62,929 bases of DNA from Acidovorax sp. CCYZU-2555 (GCF_018413525.1 NZ_JAHCDD010000026.1:1-62929); one strand, 5' to 3'; positions 9,740-18,677 are shown, numbered from the stretch's first letter. Notes: generated from the letters alone by a model not told the origin. A program made the numbers and translations.

Positions 9740-9854
9740 GGTTCAACACGCATTCGCGACGTGCAAGTCATATGTTGATCGATTTCGTAACGCAACAGCG
9801 GCACTGACAATCTTGCCTGCCGTTCGCAAGTTGGACGAACCGGGCTGCAGACGG

Positions 9855-9888
9855 ACAAAAGGCCTTGGCTATTTCTAGCCAAGGCCTT
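9855..9888 (-). terminator. Rho-independent terminator of the tRNA-Pro gene
   Basis: A perfect 13-bp stem (arms 9859-9871 and 9876-9888, AAGGCCTTGGCTA and its complement) with a 4-nt loop lies 7 bp beyond the tRNA 3' end. On the minus strand it runs into TTTTG, as expected for an intrinsic terminator. Confidence 0.85.
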
Positions 9889-9895
9889 GAATCAC

Positions 9896-9972
9896 TGGTC
9901 GGAGCGGCGGGATTCGAACTCGCGACCCTCTGCTCCCAAAGCAGATGCGCTACCAGGCTGCGCTACGCTCCG
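9896..9972 (-). tRNA. tRNA-Pro, anticodon UGG
   Basis: The minus strand folds as a standard 77-nt cloverleaf. The acceptor stem CGGAGCG pairs with CGCTCCG, the D-arm contains GCGCAGCCTGGTAGCGC, and the anticodon loop CTTTGGGAG gives UGG. The T-arm GGGTCGCGAGTTCGAATCCC is typical, the discriminator base is A and the CCA end is encoded. It stands alone and is followed by its own terminator. No integrase gene or duplicated 3' end was seen nearby, so it does not appear to be an occupied attachment site here. Confidence 0.97.
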
Positions 9973-10054
9973 ACAAAAAGAATTCTAAGGGGGTTTCTGA
10001 TGCACTTTTTTGAAATTTCAAAAATATTTCAAAAATAGTGCGTAGACCACCTTG

Positions 10055-10303
10055 TTAACGCGGCGAAGGACCTGGGCCACGGCCTGCCAGATGGCGGAAC
10101 GTGATGCGACCCTTGGTCAGATCGTAAGGCGACATTTCCAACGACACCTTGTCGCCGGCCAGGATACGGATGTGATGCTTGCGCATCTTGCCGCCGGTGT
10201 AGGCGATCAGTTGGTGTCCGTTTTCCAGCGTCACGCGAAAGCGCGAGTCGGGCAAGACTTCCGTGACGGAGCCTTGCATTTCAATCAATTCTTCTTTGGC
10301 CAT
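10055..10303 (-). CDS. infA: Translation initiation factor IF-1
   Basis: This 82-residue protein is an S1/OB-fold initiation factor ([20 protein letters not shown], then [20 protein letters not shown] and [17 protein letters not shown]). It binds the 30S A site and helps position initiator tRNA. The usual length is 71-73 residues; this copy ends in a Gly/Pro-rich tail (GRGPGPSPR). It is monocistronic rather than embedded in a ribosomal protein operon. Beta-proteobacteria commonly carry a second IF-1 gene like this, so it is probably not the only infA in the genome. Confidence 0.93.
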   Translation of the reverse strand: MAKEELIEMQGSVTEVLPDSRFRVTLENGHQLIAYTGGKMRKHHIRILAGDKVSLEMSPYDLTKGRITFRHLAGRGPGPSPR

Positions 10304-10344
10304 ATTCTCAATCTCTCATATAAATCTGGGTCACTGCGCCTGTA

Positions 10345-10488
10345 AGAGCGGCTAACACCACCCTTGCTGCGTCGTTGCGTTGCCTTGCCGTGCTAATTGC
10401 ACTGTCTGCGGCATCGCGCCTAGTTCGACCGCACCTAGCCGGCCCAACCTAGCATCAACCGCAAATCTGCGATGGTGTTAGCCGCTCT
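10345..10488. repeat. 144-bp element bounded by perfect 16-bp inverted repeats; possible MITE or structured RNA
   Basis: AGAGCGGCTAACACCA at 10345-10360 is exactly mirrored by TGGTGTTAGCCGCTCT at 10473-10488. The 112 bp between them have no good reading frame. The element fills much of the 360-bp gap between infA and the HPP gene. The rest of that gap (10489-10663) shows nothing I can recognise. No target-site duplication is evident directly outside the arms. It could be a miniature transposable element, a dispersed intergenic repeat or a long hairpin transcript. Confidence 0.6.
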
Positions 10489-10663
10489 AGATGGAGTACA
10501 AGGCAGCATGCACCGACCCGTGGGGGCCAACTGTGCATGGCAGGCGGTGCAAGCCGCTGCGCTCCAGGCGCACAACGGTCAGAAGGCCGGAAAACGGCTT
10601 CATTCGTATCGGCGGGGCGCCGTACGCAATCTTTGAGATTGTAACCCCTACCTCGCCGCCCTG

Positions 10664-11809
10664 CTAGGGCGCGGGTGTGATTGCCGATGCCAGCGCGCGC
10701 ACCAGGTCGGTTTGCGTGATGACGCCGACCAGCCGCTGCTCGGCGTCGACGATCGGCAAATGGTGGTGTCCCCCCGCGGAGAACAGCGGAATCAGGTCCA
10801 TAACCGGCTGGTCCGCCGAGGCGGTCTGCGCCGGGCCGCTCATCAAATCGTTCACGGTCTGTGGCTTTTTGGCACCGATGGCGACCAGCTTGCGCAGGCG
10901 CTGGCTCCAGCCTTCGGGCGATTCGAGCGCGGTGGTGCGCATGAAGTCGGATTGCGACAGCATGCCTTGCACCTGATGCCGGCCGTCGATCACCGGCAGC
11001 GCCTTGATGTTCTTCTGGCGCATCAAGGCCCAGGCATCGCGCAGCGAGACATCGGGCTCCACGGCCAGCGGCGGCGTCGACATGATGTCGGCGCAGCGCA
11101 GATCGCCCAGCGTGCGCTGGAAGGCCGCGCGGCCCGCGAGGTGCAGCAGGCCTTCGAGGTCGGCGCGGCTGATGTCCAGCACCTGGTTGTATTGTTCGAG
11201 CGCGGTGTCGAGGTCGGACTTCTGGAAGTGCTGGCCGCTGGTGGCCTTGCGGCGCAGCGGATAGGGTTTGCCGGTCGCATGGTTGTAGGCGATGGCGCAA
11301 AGCAGCAGCACCACGATGTTGAACAGCACGGGAAAGACCAGCAGTTCAAGGCCGTTGCTGTGTTCGAGCACCACGAACGCCGCCATGCCCACGCCCGGCG
11401 GGTGAAAGCAGCGCAGCAGCAACATGCCCGCAAGCGTCACGCCCACGGCCAGCGCCGCGGCCCAGACCATGTCGGGTACCAGCAGCCGGCACAGCGTGGA
11501 CACCAGCGCCGCGAGCACGGTGCCGCCTATCACCGGCCAGGGCTGGGCCAGCGGGCTCGCGGGCATGCCGAACAGCAGCACCGCGCTGGCGCTGAGCGAG
11601 GCGATCATCCATGAATCGTTGCCGGCACCTGCCCACCAGCGGCTCAGGAAGCCGGTGACCAGCAGGCCCAGCATGACGCCGACCACCATGCGCAAGGCTT
11701 CCTTGGCGTCGATGCCGACGGAGTGGGGCACCAGGCGCTGCAGCAACTGGCGAAGCGTGGACGGGCGTTTGGACGGATCGGGCGAGACGGGAGACTGAGG
11801 TGCTGGCAC
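10664..11809 (-). CDS. HPP-family integral membrane protein with C-terminal CBS domain pair
   Basis: The N-terminal half is an HPP-type membrane domain with about four to five helices (EALRMVVGVMLGLLVTGFL, SWMIASLSASAVLLFGMP, PWPVIGGTVLAALVSTL, LRCFHPPGVGMAAFV), including the diagnostic HPPG in the last of these. The C-terminal half has two CBS motifs (ADIMSTPPLAVEPDVSLRDA and VNDLMSGPAQTASADQPVMD). Some HPP proteins have been linked to nitrite transport, but the substrate here is unknown; CBS pairs usually bind adenylates. I chose a GTG start at 11809 (381 residues). The only in-frame upstream ATG, at 12085, would run 125 bp into the divergent psd gene. The start is uncertain because no strong ribosome binding site is visible. 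Confidence 0.82.
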   Translation of the reverse strand: MPAPQSPVSPDPSKRPSTLRQLLQRLVPHSVGIDAKEALRMVVGVMLGLLVTGFLSRWWAGAGNDSWMIASLSASAVLLFGMPASPLAQPWPVIGGTVLAALVSTLCRLLVPDMVWAAALAVGVTLAGMLLLRCFHPPGVGMAAFVVLEHSNGLELLVFPVLFNIVVLLLCAIAYNHATGKPYPLRRKATSGQHFQKSDLDTALEQYNQVLDISRADLEGLLHLAGRAAFQRTLGDLRCADIMSTPPLAVEPDVSLRDAWALMRQKNIKALPVIDGRHQVQGMLSQSDFMRTTALESPEGWSQRLRKLVAIGAKKPQTVNDLMSGPAQTASADQPVMDLIPLFSAGGHHHLPIVDAEQRLVGVITQTDLVRALASAITPAP

Positions 11810-11960
11810 GGGCAGGACAGGAAGTGCAGTGGTCCCCAGGATAGCAAAGCGGGACGCAAGCTGCGCGCGGGCGGGCAGGGGTGGGCCAATCCGTATGGGC
11901 AATGGCTCAAATGCGTCGCTAGAATGCCCAGCTTGCCTTGAATCATCTGGAAACCAATCT

Positions 11961-12806
11961 GTGTCTGATCGACTTGCCGTGCTCCCCCAATATCTATTGC
12001 CCAAGCAGGCGCTCACGGCCCTGATGGGGCGACTGGCGAATGCCAGGGCCGGCTGGTTGACCACCTGGGTGATCGAGCGTTTCATCGAACACTACAAGGT
12101 CGACATGACCGAGGCCGAGAACCCCGATCCCGCGAGCTATCCGACCTTCAACGCGTTCTTCACGCGCAGCCTGCGCGCGGGCGTGCGCTCGCAGGCGCAG
12201 GCGCCTTGGGTCTGCCCGGTCGATGGCGCGGTAAGCCAGCTGGGGCCCATTGCCGGCGACCAGATCTTCCAGGCCAAGGGCCACCATTATTCGACCCAGG
12301 CGCTGGTGGGCGGCGACCCCAAGCTGGCGGCCGAGTTCGACAACGGCCACTTCGCGACCATCTACCTGAGCCCGCGCGACTACCACCGCATCCACATGCC
12401 CTGTGACGGCCGGCTGCGTGAAATGGTCTATGTGCCCGGCGACCTGTTCTCCGTCAATCCGGTGACCGCGCGCGGCGTGCCCGGACTGTTTGCGCGCAAT
12501 GAGCGCGTGGTCTGTGTGTTCGACTCCGCCGCCGGCCCGTTCGTGATGGTGCTGGTGGGCGCGACCATCGTCGGCAGCATGGCCACCGTGTGGCACGGTC
12601 AGGTCAACCCGCCGCGCAGCGCGGAAATCCGCCGCTGGCAGTACGGGCCCGACGCGCCGACGCTGCGCCAGGGCGAGGAAATGGGCCGCTTCATGCTGGG
12701 CTCGACCGTGGTGCTGCTGTTTCCCAAGCAGCCGCTGCAGTTCAACGTGCTGTGGCAGGCGGGCAGTCCCGTGCGCCTGGGCGAGGCCATGGCCGACCGC
12801 TACTGA
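11961..12806 (+). CDS. psd: Phosphatidylserine decarboxylase proenzyme
   Basis: This membrane-associated enzyme converts phosphatidylserine to phosphatidylethanolamine. The 281-residue proenzyme starts at GTG 11961 (VSDRLAVLPQYLLPKQ), which matches the usual family start. It contains PVDGAVSQLG, the catalytic-region YLSPRDYHRIHMPCDG and, near the C-terminus, the self-cleavage motif LGST (residues 246-249). Cleavage before Ser248 creates the pyruvoyl group and separates the beta and alpha chains. It is transcribed divergently from the HPP gene, with about 150 bp between the chosen starts. Confidence 0.95.
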   Translation: MSDRLAVLPQYLLPKQALTALMGRLANARAGWLTTWVIERFIEHYKVDMTEAENPDPASYPTFNAFFTRSLRAGVRSQAQAPWVCPVDGAVSQLGPIAGDQIFQAKGHHYSTQALVGGDPKLAAEFDNGHFATIYLSPRDYHRIHMPCDGRLREMVYVPGDLFSVNPVTARGVPGLFARNERVVCVFDSAAGPFVMVLVGATIVGSMATVWHGQVNPPRSAEIRRWQYGPDAPTLRQGEEMGRFMLGSTVVLLFPKQPLQFNVLWQAGSPVRLGEAMADRY

Positions 12807-12849
12807 ACCGGCTCAGCCCACCAGGGGCTGGCCGTTCAGGGTGCGTTTC

Positions 12850-13188
12850 TCACAGGAACCAGTTCAGGCCTTCCGCACGGCGTGCGGTCGTGAACTTGGA
12901 GGGCTGCAGGCGCAGCCGCTCTGGCCGCACGGGTTCTTCGCGGCCCACGAGGTAGACCACCATTTCGCGCCGCCGCAGCACCACATGGCTGACGGTTTCA
13001 TTGCGCCCGCTCTCCTGGACTTGCACTCCCGGTCGAAACAGCGGCATTTCAAACGTGAAGCTGCGCGGCTGCACGGGTGCCGTGACGCTCTGTGCAGCGG
13101 CGGCCAGGGTGTCGAAGTCGGGCGCAGAGGCGCCCGACCCATCGGCTGCATGGGCAGCGGTTTCCGGTGAGATAGTGAGGGATTGCAT
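12850..13188 (-). CDS. Small conserved-looking protein of unknown function
   Basis: An ATG at 13188 gives 112 residues: a disordered Ala/Ser-rich N-terminus (MQSLTISPETAAHAADG) followed by a compact C-terminal part (FEMPLFRPGVQVQESGRNET, VSHVVLRRREMVVYLVGREE). A longer in-frame version from 13359 exists, but its extra 57 residues look like shadow translation. The C-terminal half shows strong coding character. It has no signal peptide, membrane helix or cysteines. It lies between psd (convergent) and the diguanylate cyclase gene (divergent). No function can be assigned. Confidence 0.65.
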   Translation of the reverse strand: MQSLTISPETAAHAADGSGASAPDFDTLAAAAQSVTAPVQPRSFTFEMPLFRPGVQVQESGRNETVSHVVLRRREMVVYLVGREEPVRPERLRLQPSKFTTARRAEGLNWFL

Positions 13189-13432
13189 AGGCGCAGTCTG
13201 GGTAAATAAACGAGTTATCGACAGGCGGCGGGAAAAGTTGAGGACCTTGTCGCACTCTATCGCCAACAAGGCGCTTGTCCAGCGCCGCGGCTGGCAGCAG
13301 GGGCTTGCGCAGACCGATTTGCGTGCCGGCAGCCGGTAAGATAGGCCGCATTCGTGCATTCCTTCTTTTTTCCCGGCCGCCGCAGACGCGCTGTCTGCGC
13401 ACGCACGGGATGTCGCTGAGTCGTTTTACCCC

Positions 13433-14809
13433 ATGCCCCAAATTTCCATTGAGCAGCTCAGCCATGATTGGCATGCGCTGCAAGGCTGTGCGCCGCCCGC
13501 CGCGCGGCAATGCATAGAGCAACTGGCTTTCACGCACCACAAGGATCTGGCCAGCCATTTCTACACCGAGATGCTGCGCGACGATGCGGCTTCGGCGCTG
13601 CTGACGCATGAACAGGTGCGCGTGCGCCTGCACCAGTCCATGAGCCACTGGGTGGGCGAAGTGTTCAACACCGGCACGCTGGAGCAACTGGAGCAGCGCG
13701 TGGCGCGCCAGATCAAGATCGGTGAAGTGCATGCGCGCATCGATGTGCCCGTGCACCTGGTGCTGCGCGGCGCGCGCAGCCTCAAGCGCGGCCTGGGCGC
13801 GCTGCTGGCTGACGCGCTGGGCGACGACCTGCCGCTGCAGTTGCAGGCCTATGCCTACGGCCAGGCGGTGATCGACATTGCGATGGAGATCATGAGCCAG
13901 GCCTATTCGCGCTCGCATGACCGCAGCGCGCGCGCCCAGGAGGCCTACCGGCTGCATGCCGTGGCCCAGGACATGAGCGCCGAGCGCGAGCGCCAGCGCG
14001 CGGCCGTGCTCGATTGGGAAAACCGCTTGATGTTCGAGCGCGCCATGGGCCTGCCGGCTGCGCATTTGCCGCGCGTCGGCGCTTCCGAGTTCGGCCTGTG
14101 GTTTCGCCACAAGGGCGCGCATGCGTTTCGCGGCACCAGCGAAACCACGTTGATTCTCGAAACCATCGACTTGATCGACGAACGGCTGCTGCCTTCGCTC
14201 GACGAGGACGCCGACGCCCAGGCCCGCCTGCAGCAGCTGCGCTCCCTGCACGAGCATACGCAGACGATTGCCTTCCATCTCGATGCGCTGTTCGAGCAGA
14301 ACCGCGAGCTCGATGCGGGCCGCGATGTGCTCACGCGCCTGCTCAACCGCAAGTTCCTGCCCGTGGTGCTGCGCCGCGAGATCGACTACTGCCGCGAGCG
14401 CAAGGCGAATTTCGCCGTGCTGTCGCTGGACGTGGACCATTTCAAGCAGATCAACGACCGCTTCGGCCACGAAGGCGGCGACCTGGTGCTGCAGCAGCTC
14501 GCCGTCATTCTGTCGAGCGCCTGCCGCGCGGGCGACTACACCTTCCGTCTGGGCGGCGAGGAATTTCTGCTGCTGCTGGTCGACATCGACATTCAGCGTG
14601 CGCTGGCGCTGGCCGAACGGCTGCGCGCGCAGGTGCAGAAGGAGCCGTTCAGGCTGCCCGGCGACGGCCGCGTGCCGGTCACCGTGAGCATAGGCGTGGC
14701 CATGCACAACGGCCACCCGGACTATGAGTACACCGTGCGGCAGTCGGATCAGGCCTTGTACGCGGCGAAGAATGCGGGCCGCAACCGCGTCGAACGCGCG
14801 GGAGATTGA
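13433..14809 (+). CDS. Globin-coupled diguanylate cyclase (DosC/DgcO type)
   Basis: This 458-residue cytosolic haem sensor makes cyclic di-GMP from two GTP. Residues of about 10-160 form a sensor-globin domain; His100 in ARQIKIGEVHARIDVP is the expected proximal haem ligand. A middle linker domain (about 165-295) precedes the GGDEF domain (about 296-455), which starts DVLTRLLNRKFLP. The active-site motif is intact as GGEEF (374-378), and RAGD at 365-368, five residues before it, is a complete inhibitory I-site. The layout matches E. coli DosC (YddV), an oxygen-responsive cyclase. There is no paired phosphodiesterase (DosP) next to it; the downstream gene is on the other strand. Confidence 0.92.
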   Translation: MPQISIEQLSHDWHALQGCAPPAARQCIEQLAFTHHKDLASHFYTEMLRDDAASALLTHEQVRVRLHQSMSHWVGEVFNTGTLEQLEQRVARQIKIGEVHARIDVPVHLVLRGARSLKRGLGALLADALGDDLPLQLQAYAYGQAVIDIAMEIMSQAYSRSHDRSARAQEAYRLHAVAQDMSAERERQRAAVLDWENRLMFERAMGLPAAHLPRVGASEFGLWFRHKGAHAFRGTSETTLILETIDLIDERLLPSLDEDADAQARLQQLRSLHEHTQTIAFHLDALFEQNRELDAGRDVLTRLLNRKFLPVVLRREIDYCRERKANFAVLSLDVDHFKQINDRFGHEGGDLVLQQLAVILSSACRAGDYTFRLGGEEFLLLLVDIDIQRALALAERLRAQVQKEPFRLPGDGRVPVTVSIGVAMHNGHPDYEYTVRQSDQALYAAKNAGRNRVERAGD

Positions 14810-14829
14810 GGCAGCTTGCTGCCCTGAAC

Positions 14830-15900
14830 CTAGGACGCGCCCGGGTGCTCGACGCCCAGGATGGCGTGCAGCCGTGCGCTGGTCGTCGTGTATTGCAGCA
14901 GGACCTTGGCGCCACTGAGCAGCTCGGCCGCGGCGAAGGCGGCCAGCGTGGCTTCGTGGAAGGCGCACAGGATCAGCCGGCGCTTGCCTGCATAGTGGTT
15001 GATGTCGCCCACGGCGTAGATGCCGGGCTGGCTGGTCGAGAAGGTCGCGGTGTCGACCAGCAATTGCTTGCGCTCCATGGCCAGGCCCCAGTCGGAGATG
15101 GGCCCCAGGCGCGGTGAAATGCCCAGATAGACCCACAGCTGGTCCAGCGCCAGGCGCTGCGGTGCGCCTTGCGGGTCGGTCAGCTGCAGCGCGGTGAGGC
15201 GGCCGTTCTGTTCTTCAATGCCATTGATCTGGGCCGCAACGACGGTGATGCGGCCGCTGTCGCGCAGCGCCTGCAGGCGCGCGAGCAGATCGGGCGCGGC
15301 ATTGAAGACGTCGCGCCGGTGCAGCAGCGTCACATTCGCAGCGGGATGGGCGTCGGCGCAGCGCAGCGCCGCGGCCACCGCATCTTCGTCGCCGCCATGG
15401 ACCACGATCTGCTGGCCTGCGCTGACGTCAGCGTCGGCCGGGTGGTAATGCAGCTGGCGGCCCAGATGGGCCTCGATGCCTTCGATCTTGAGCGTGCGCG
15501 GCACAAACGCGCCCACGCCCGCGGCAATGAACACGCAGCGCGCGCGCAACTGCGCGCCCGACGTGGTGGTCAGCAAGAAGCGGCCGTCGGCCAGGGTTTC
15601 GAGTGCCTGCACCTGGGTGTGCAGGTGCCACTGCGGCTTTATGGGCGCGAGCTGCTTGAGCAGCAGTGCGACCAGCTCGCGGCCCGTGCAGACCGGAATG
15701 CCGGGCACGTCGTAGATGGGCTTGTCGGCATACAGCTCGGCGCACTGGCCGCCTGCATGGGGCAGGGCATCGACGATGTGCACGCCCAGGCCTTGCAGGC
15801 CCAGCTGGAACGCCTGGAACAGGCCGGCCGGGCCGGCGCCAATCACCACGGCATCGGTATCGATGGCGGGCACGGTGGGGGGCGCGGCGCGGTCGCTCAT
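14830..15900 (-). CDS. Ferredoxin/flavodoxin-NADP+ reductase, thioredoxin-reductase-like
   Basis: This 356-residue flavoprotein has an N-terminal FAD Rossmann motif ([20 protein letters not shown]), a central NADPH-binding region ([19 protein letters not shown]) and a C-terminal FAD motif ([20 protein letters not shown]). It lacks the CxxC redox pair of true thioredoxin reductases, which places it with the YumC-type ferredoxin-NADP reductases. It starts 18 bp after fdxA on the same strand, so the 7Fe ferredoxin is its likely partner. The two genes follow the cys operon and may supply electrons for sulfite reduction. Confidence 0.9.
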   Translation of the reverse strand: MSDRAAPPTVPAIDTDAVVIGAGPAGLFQAFQLGLQGLGVHIVDALPHAGGQCAELYADKPIYDVPGIPVCTGRELVALLLKQLAPIKPQWHLHTQVQALETLADGRFLLTTTSGAQLRARCVFIAAGVGAFVPRTLKIEGIEAHLGRQLHYHPADADVSAGQQIVVHGGDEDAVAAALRCADAHPAANVTLLHRRDVFNAAPDLLARLQALRDSGRITVVAAQINGIEEQNGRLTALQLTDPQGAPQRLALDQLWVYLGISPRLGPISDWGLAMERKQLLVDTATFSTSQPGIYAVGDINHYAGKRRLILCAFHEATLAAFAAAELLSGAKVLLQYTTTSARLHAILGVEHPGAS

Positions 15901-15918
15901 CCGGCGAAGACCAGGCTT

Positions 15919-16248
15919 TTAGCGCACCAGCGCGGCAATCTTGCCGGGCTGGCCGTTGAAGTCGTCGGCGTCGGGCAGCGCGTTCTTGCGCTTGGTGATG
16001 CTCTTCCAGCCGGCGGCCAGCGACAGCTCGGCATTGAGCTTGATGAAGGCGAGCTGATCGGGCGGCACGTCTTCTTCGGCGAAGATCGCGTTGGCCGGGC
16101 ACTCGGGGATGCAAACTGCGCAGTCAATGCATTCATCCGGATCGATGACCAGCATGTTCGGGCCTTCGCGGAAGCAATCCACGGGGCATACGTCCACGCA
16201 GTCGGTGTATTTGCACTGGATGCAGTTTTCGGAAACGACGTGAGTCAT
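15919..16248 (-). CDS. fdxA: Seven-iron ferredoxin
   Basis: This 109-residue ferredoxin has the [3Fe-4S][4Fe-4S] pattern: [20 protein letters not shown] starts the protein, CPVDCF follows, and [12 protein letters not shown] forms the second cluster. The C-terminal extension ([16 protein letters not shown]) is typical of proteobacterial FdxA. It acts as a low-potential electron carrier in the cytoplasm. It lies 44 bp downstream of cysN and 18 bp upstream of the reductase gene. A TATAAC hexamer in the short gap before it might be its own -10 box, so separate transcription cannot be ruled out. Confidence 0.95.
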   Translation of the reverse strand: MTHVVSENCIQCKYTDCVDVCPVDCFREGPNMLVIDPDECIDCAVCIPECPANAIFAEEDVPPDQLAFIKLNAELSLAAGWKSITKRKNALPDADDFNGQPGKIAALVR

Positions 16249-16292
16249 GAGGGAACTTTGAGTTATAGGGTCAGTACTGAGCTGATTTTATT

Positions 16293-17705
16293 TCACTGGG
16301 CCGATTCGTGGGCGCAGTGCACAACGAGGAAAGCGCGGCGTCGGGGTATCACCCCCGACGCCGCGCCCCGAACACAGTGTGCCAGTGCGGCCGCGGCGGT
16401 CTTGTGGCTGGCGGTGTCGACCAGAATCAGCGCTCCTTGAATGCGCGCTTCGGTGAACGCGCGCAGCGGCAGGGGTTCCTGCAGGGCCAGCTCGACCACG
16501 CCGATGGCATTGGCCTGCAGGTTGGCGGCGGGCTCTTCGGCCAGCGTGTGGATGTCGAGGTGGTGGACCACGCGGCGCACCTTGGCCTTGACCCAGCGGT
16601 GGCCGTGCAGCGCGAGATACACGCGTCCGGGCACCAGCGGCTCATCGTCCATCCAGGCGACGGTGGCCGTCAGATCGCGCCGGCCCACGGGCGCGGCTTC
16701 CTCTGCGTCGAAATCATCGTCGGCCACGGCAGGGGCTACGCTGGCGGCCAGGATCCAGTCGCCGCGCGACACATCGACTTCGCGGTCCAGCACCACGCCC
16801 GCGCTGTGGCCGGCGCTCACGTTGCCGGGGCGGCGAGCATGGTCGAGCACCTGCGCGACGACGGCGGTCTGGCCGCTGGGGAAGATCTGCACGGTCTGGC
16901 CGGCCTGCAGATGGCCCGCACCGAGCCGGCCCCAGAAGACGCGACGGCCTTGCGACGTGTCGGCCGAAGAGGAGAACTTCTCCACCCACTGCACGGGCAG
17001 GGCCGTGGGCAGCGCGGTGTCGGCGGGCGTGCTGGGCAGGCCTTCGAGCCATTGCAGCAGGCTGGGGCCGTTGTAGCCGCACCAGCCTTCATGCGAGGTG
17101 ACCACGTTCCAGCCCTTGAGCGCCGAGACCGGCACCGTGGCCGCGACGCGAATGCCCGCGTCCTGTGCGAAGCGTTCCAGCGCGGCCTTGATGTGTTGGT
17201 AAGCCAGTGCCGGGTCTTCCACGGCGTCGAGCTTGTTGACCGCGAACACCAGCGAAGGCACGCGCAGCAGATGCACCAGCAGGCTGTGGCGGCGCGTCTG
17301 GGCCAGCAGCGCCAGATCGGGCGAGCGCCAGTCGAGCTTGGTCGCATCGACCAGCACCACGGCGGCGTCGGCGCTGCTCGCGGCCGTGACCATGTTGCGT
17401 GTGTACTGCTCGTGGCCGGGCGCGTCGCCGATGATGAACTTGCGCGTGGGCGTGGCGAAGTAGCGGTAGGCGACGTCGATGGTGATGCCTTGCTCGCGTT
17501 CGGCCGACAGGCCGTCGGTCAGCAGCGCAAGGTCAGTCTCGCCACTGCGCTGAACGCCCGCGAGCTGGTCCTGCAGCACCGACTTGCTGTCGACCAGCAG
17601 ACGCCCGATCAGCGTGCTCTTGCCGTCATCGACGCTGCCGCAGGTGATGAAGCGCAGCGCCGACGCGGTGTCGAGGCCGGGGGAAGTGAATGCAGTGCTT
17701 GTCAT
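16293..17705 (-). CDS. cysN: Sulfate adenylyltransferase, GTPase subunit 1
   Basis: This is the 470-residue GTPase subunit of ATP sulfurylase; GTP hydrolysis drives formation of APS from ATP and sulfate. G1 is GSVDDGKST, the switch I region is GITIDVAYRYF, G3 is DAPGHEQY and G4 is NKLD. EF-Tu-like beta-barrel domains follow from about residue 230. There is no fused CysC (APS kinase) domain at the C-terminus, which fits direct reduction of APS by the CysH in this operon. Its ATG overlaps the TAA of cysD by one base (TAATG), so the two subunits are translationally coupled. Confidence 0.95.
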   Translation of the reverse strand: MTSTAFTSPGLDTASALRFITCGSVDDGKSTLIGRLLVDSKSVLQDQLAGVQRSGETDLALLTDGLSAEREQGITIDVAYRYFATPTRKFIIGDAPGHEQYTRNMVTAASSADAAVVLVDATKLDWRSPDLALLAQTRRHSLLVHLLRVPSLVFAVNKLDAVEDPALAYQHIKAALERFAQDAGIRVAATVPVSALKGWNVVTSHEGWCGYNGPSLLQWLEGLPSTPADTALPTALPVQWVEKFSSSADTSQGRRVFWGRLGAGHLQAGQTVQIFPSGQTAVVAQVLDHARRPGNVSAGHSAGVVLDREVDVSRGDWILAASVAPAVADDDFDAEEAAPVGRRDLTATVAWMDDEPLVPGRVYLALHGHRWVKAKVRRVVHHLDIHTLAEEPAANLQANAIGVVELALQEPLPLRAFTEARIQGALILVDTASHKTAAAALAHCVRGAASGVIPRRRAFLVVHCAHESAQ

Positions 17706-18637
17706 TAGAAGTAACCTTCCTTCTTGCGCTTTTCCATGGACGCGTCGCTGGTCTTGTCGTCCATGCGCGTGGCGCCGCGTTCGCTGACGTCGGCGGCCAG
17801 GGTTTCGATCACGATGTCGGCGGCGCTGGCCGCCGTGCTTTCCACCGGGCAGGTGCAGGTGATGTCGCCCACGGTGCGAAAACGCACGTCGCGCAGCACG
17901 ACTTCCTCGCCGTCGCGCGGCTGGGTCAGTTCGGTCACGGGCACCAGCAGGCCGCGGCGCTCGACGACTTCACGCTGGTGCGTGTAGTAGATCGAGGGCA
18001 GGGCGATCTGCTCGCGTTCTATGTATTGCCAGACGTCGAGTTCGGTCCAGTTGCTGATGGGGAACACGCGGAAATGCTCGCCCGGTGCGATGCGGGTGTT
18101 GAACAGCGTCCACAGCTCGGGGCGCTGGGCCTTGGGCTGCCACTGGCCGAAGCTGTCGCGGTGCGAGAAGATGCGCTCCTTGGCGCGGGCTTTCTCTTCG
18201 TCGCGGCGCGCGCCGCCGATCAGCGCGTCGAAGCGGAATTCCTCGATGGCTTCGAGCAGCGTCACTGACTGGTGCACGTTGCGCGATTCGCCGGGATGGG
18301 CCAGGCGCACGGTGCCGCGCGCCATGGAGTCCTCGACATTGCGCACGATCAGCTCGGCGCCCAGTTCCTTGGCGCGCTGGTCGCGAAAGGCCGTGACTTC
18401 AGGGAAGTTGTGGCCGGTGTCTATCATCAGCAGCGGGTAGGGCAGGCGGCCCGCGCCGAACGCCTTTTCGGCGCAGCGCAGCATCACCAACGAATCCTTG
18501 CCGCCGGAAAACAGCAGCGTCGGGCGCTCGAAAGTGGCGGCCACTTCGCGCAGGATGAAGATGGTTTCTTCTTCCAGTGCATCGAGGTGGTGGTTGCTGA
18601 GCTGGCTCAGCACATGGGGTTCGGTACGGGCGTTCAT
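17705..18637 (-). CDS. cysD: Sulfate adenylyltransferase, catalytic subunit 2
   Basis: This is the 310-residue ATP-pyrophosphatase-fold catalytic subunit of ATP sulfurylase. It starts MNARTEPHVLSQLSNHHLDA at 18637, followed by the PP-loop motif LLFSGGKDSLVMLRCAEKAF, MIDTGHNFPEV and the C-terminal ERGATRMDDK...KKEGYF typical of CysD. An in-frame extension up to 18862 lies wholly over the 3' end of cysH and is rejected as the start. It lies 40 bp downstream of cysH and overlaps cysN by one base. Confidence 0.95.
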   Translation of the reverse strand: MNARTEPHVLSQLSNHHLDALEEETIFILREVAATFERPTLLFSGGKDSLVMLRCAEKAFGAGRLPYPLLMIDTGHNFPEVTAFRDQRAKELGAELIVRNVEDSMARGTVRLAHPGESRNVHQSVTLLEAIEEFRFDALIGGARRDEEKARAKERIFSHRDSFGQWQPKAQRPELWTLFNTRIAPGEHFRVFPISNWTELDVWQYIEREQIALPSIYYTHQREVVERRGLLVPVTELTQPRDGEEVVLRDVRFRTVGDITCTCPVESTAASAADIVIETLAADVSERGATRMDDKTSDASMEKRKKEGYF

Positions 18638-18677
18638 GCAAAACCTTGGGGGGGCAATATCGGGAGAGGGCAGGACT

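Noticed and set aside
9896..9972. tRNA-Pro as an integration site for a mobile element
   Set aside because: No integrase, no duplicated tRNA 3' end and only ordinary chromosomal genes lie on both sides.
11810..12085. Upstream start for the HPP/CBS protein at 12085
   Set aside because: It would overlap 125 bp of the psd coding region in antisense, and the added residues have no membrane or domain character.
12807..12849. CAGCCC/GGGCTG hairpin after psd as a terminator
   Set aside because: The stem is short and no T-run follows on either strand.
13049..15136. A 695-residue minus-strand open frame across the diguanylate cyclase gene
   Set aside because: It crosses parts of three recognised genes and has shadow composition.
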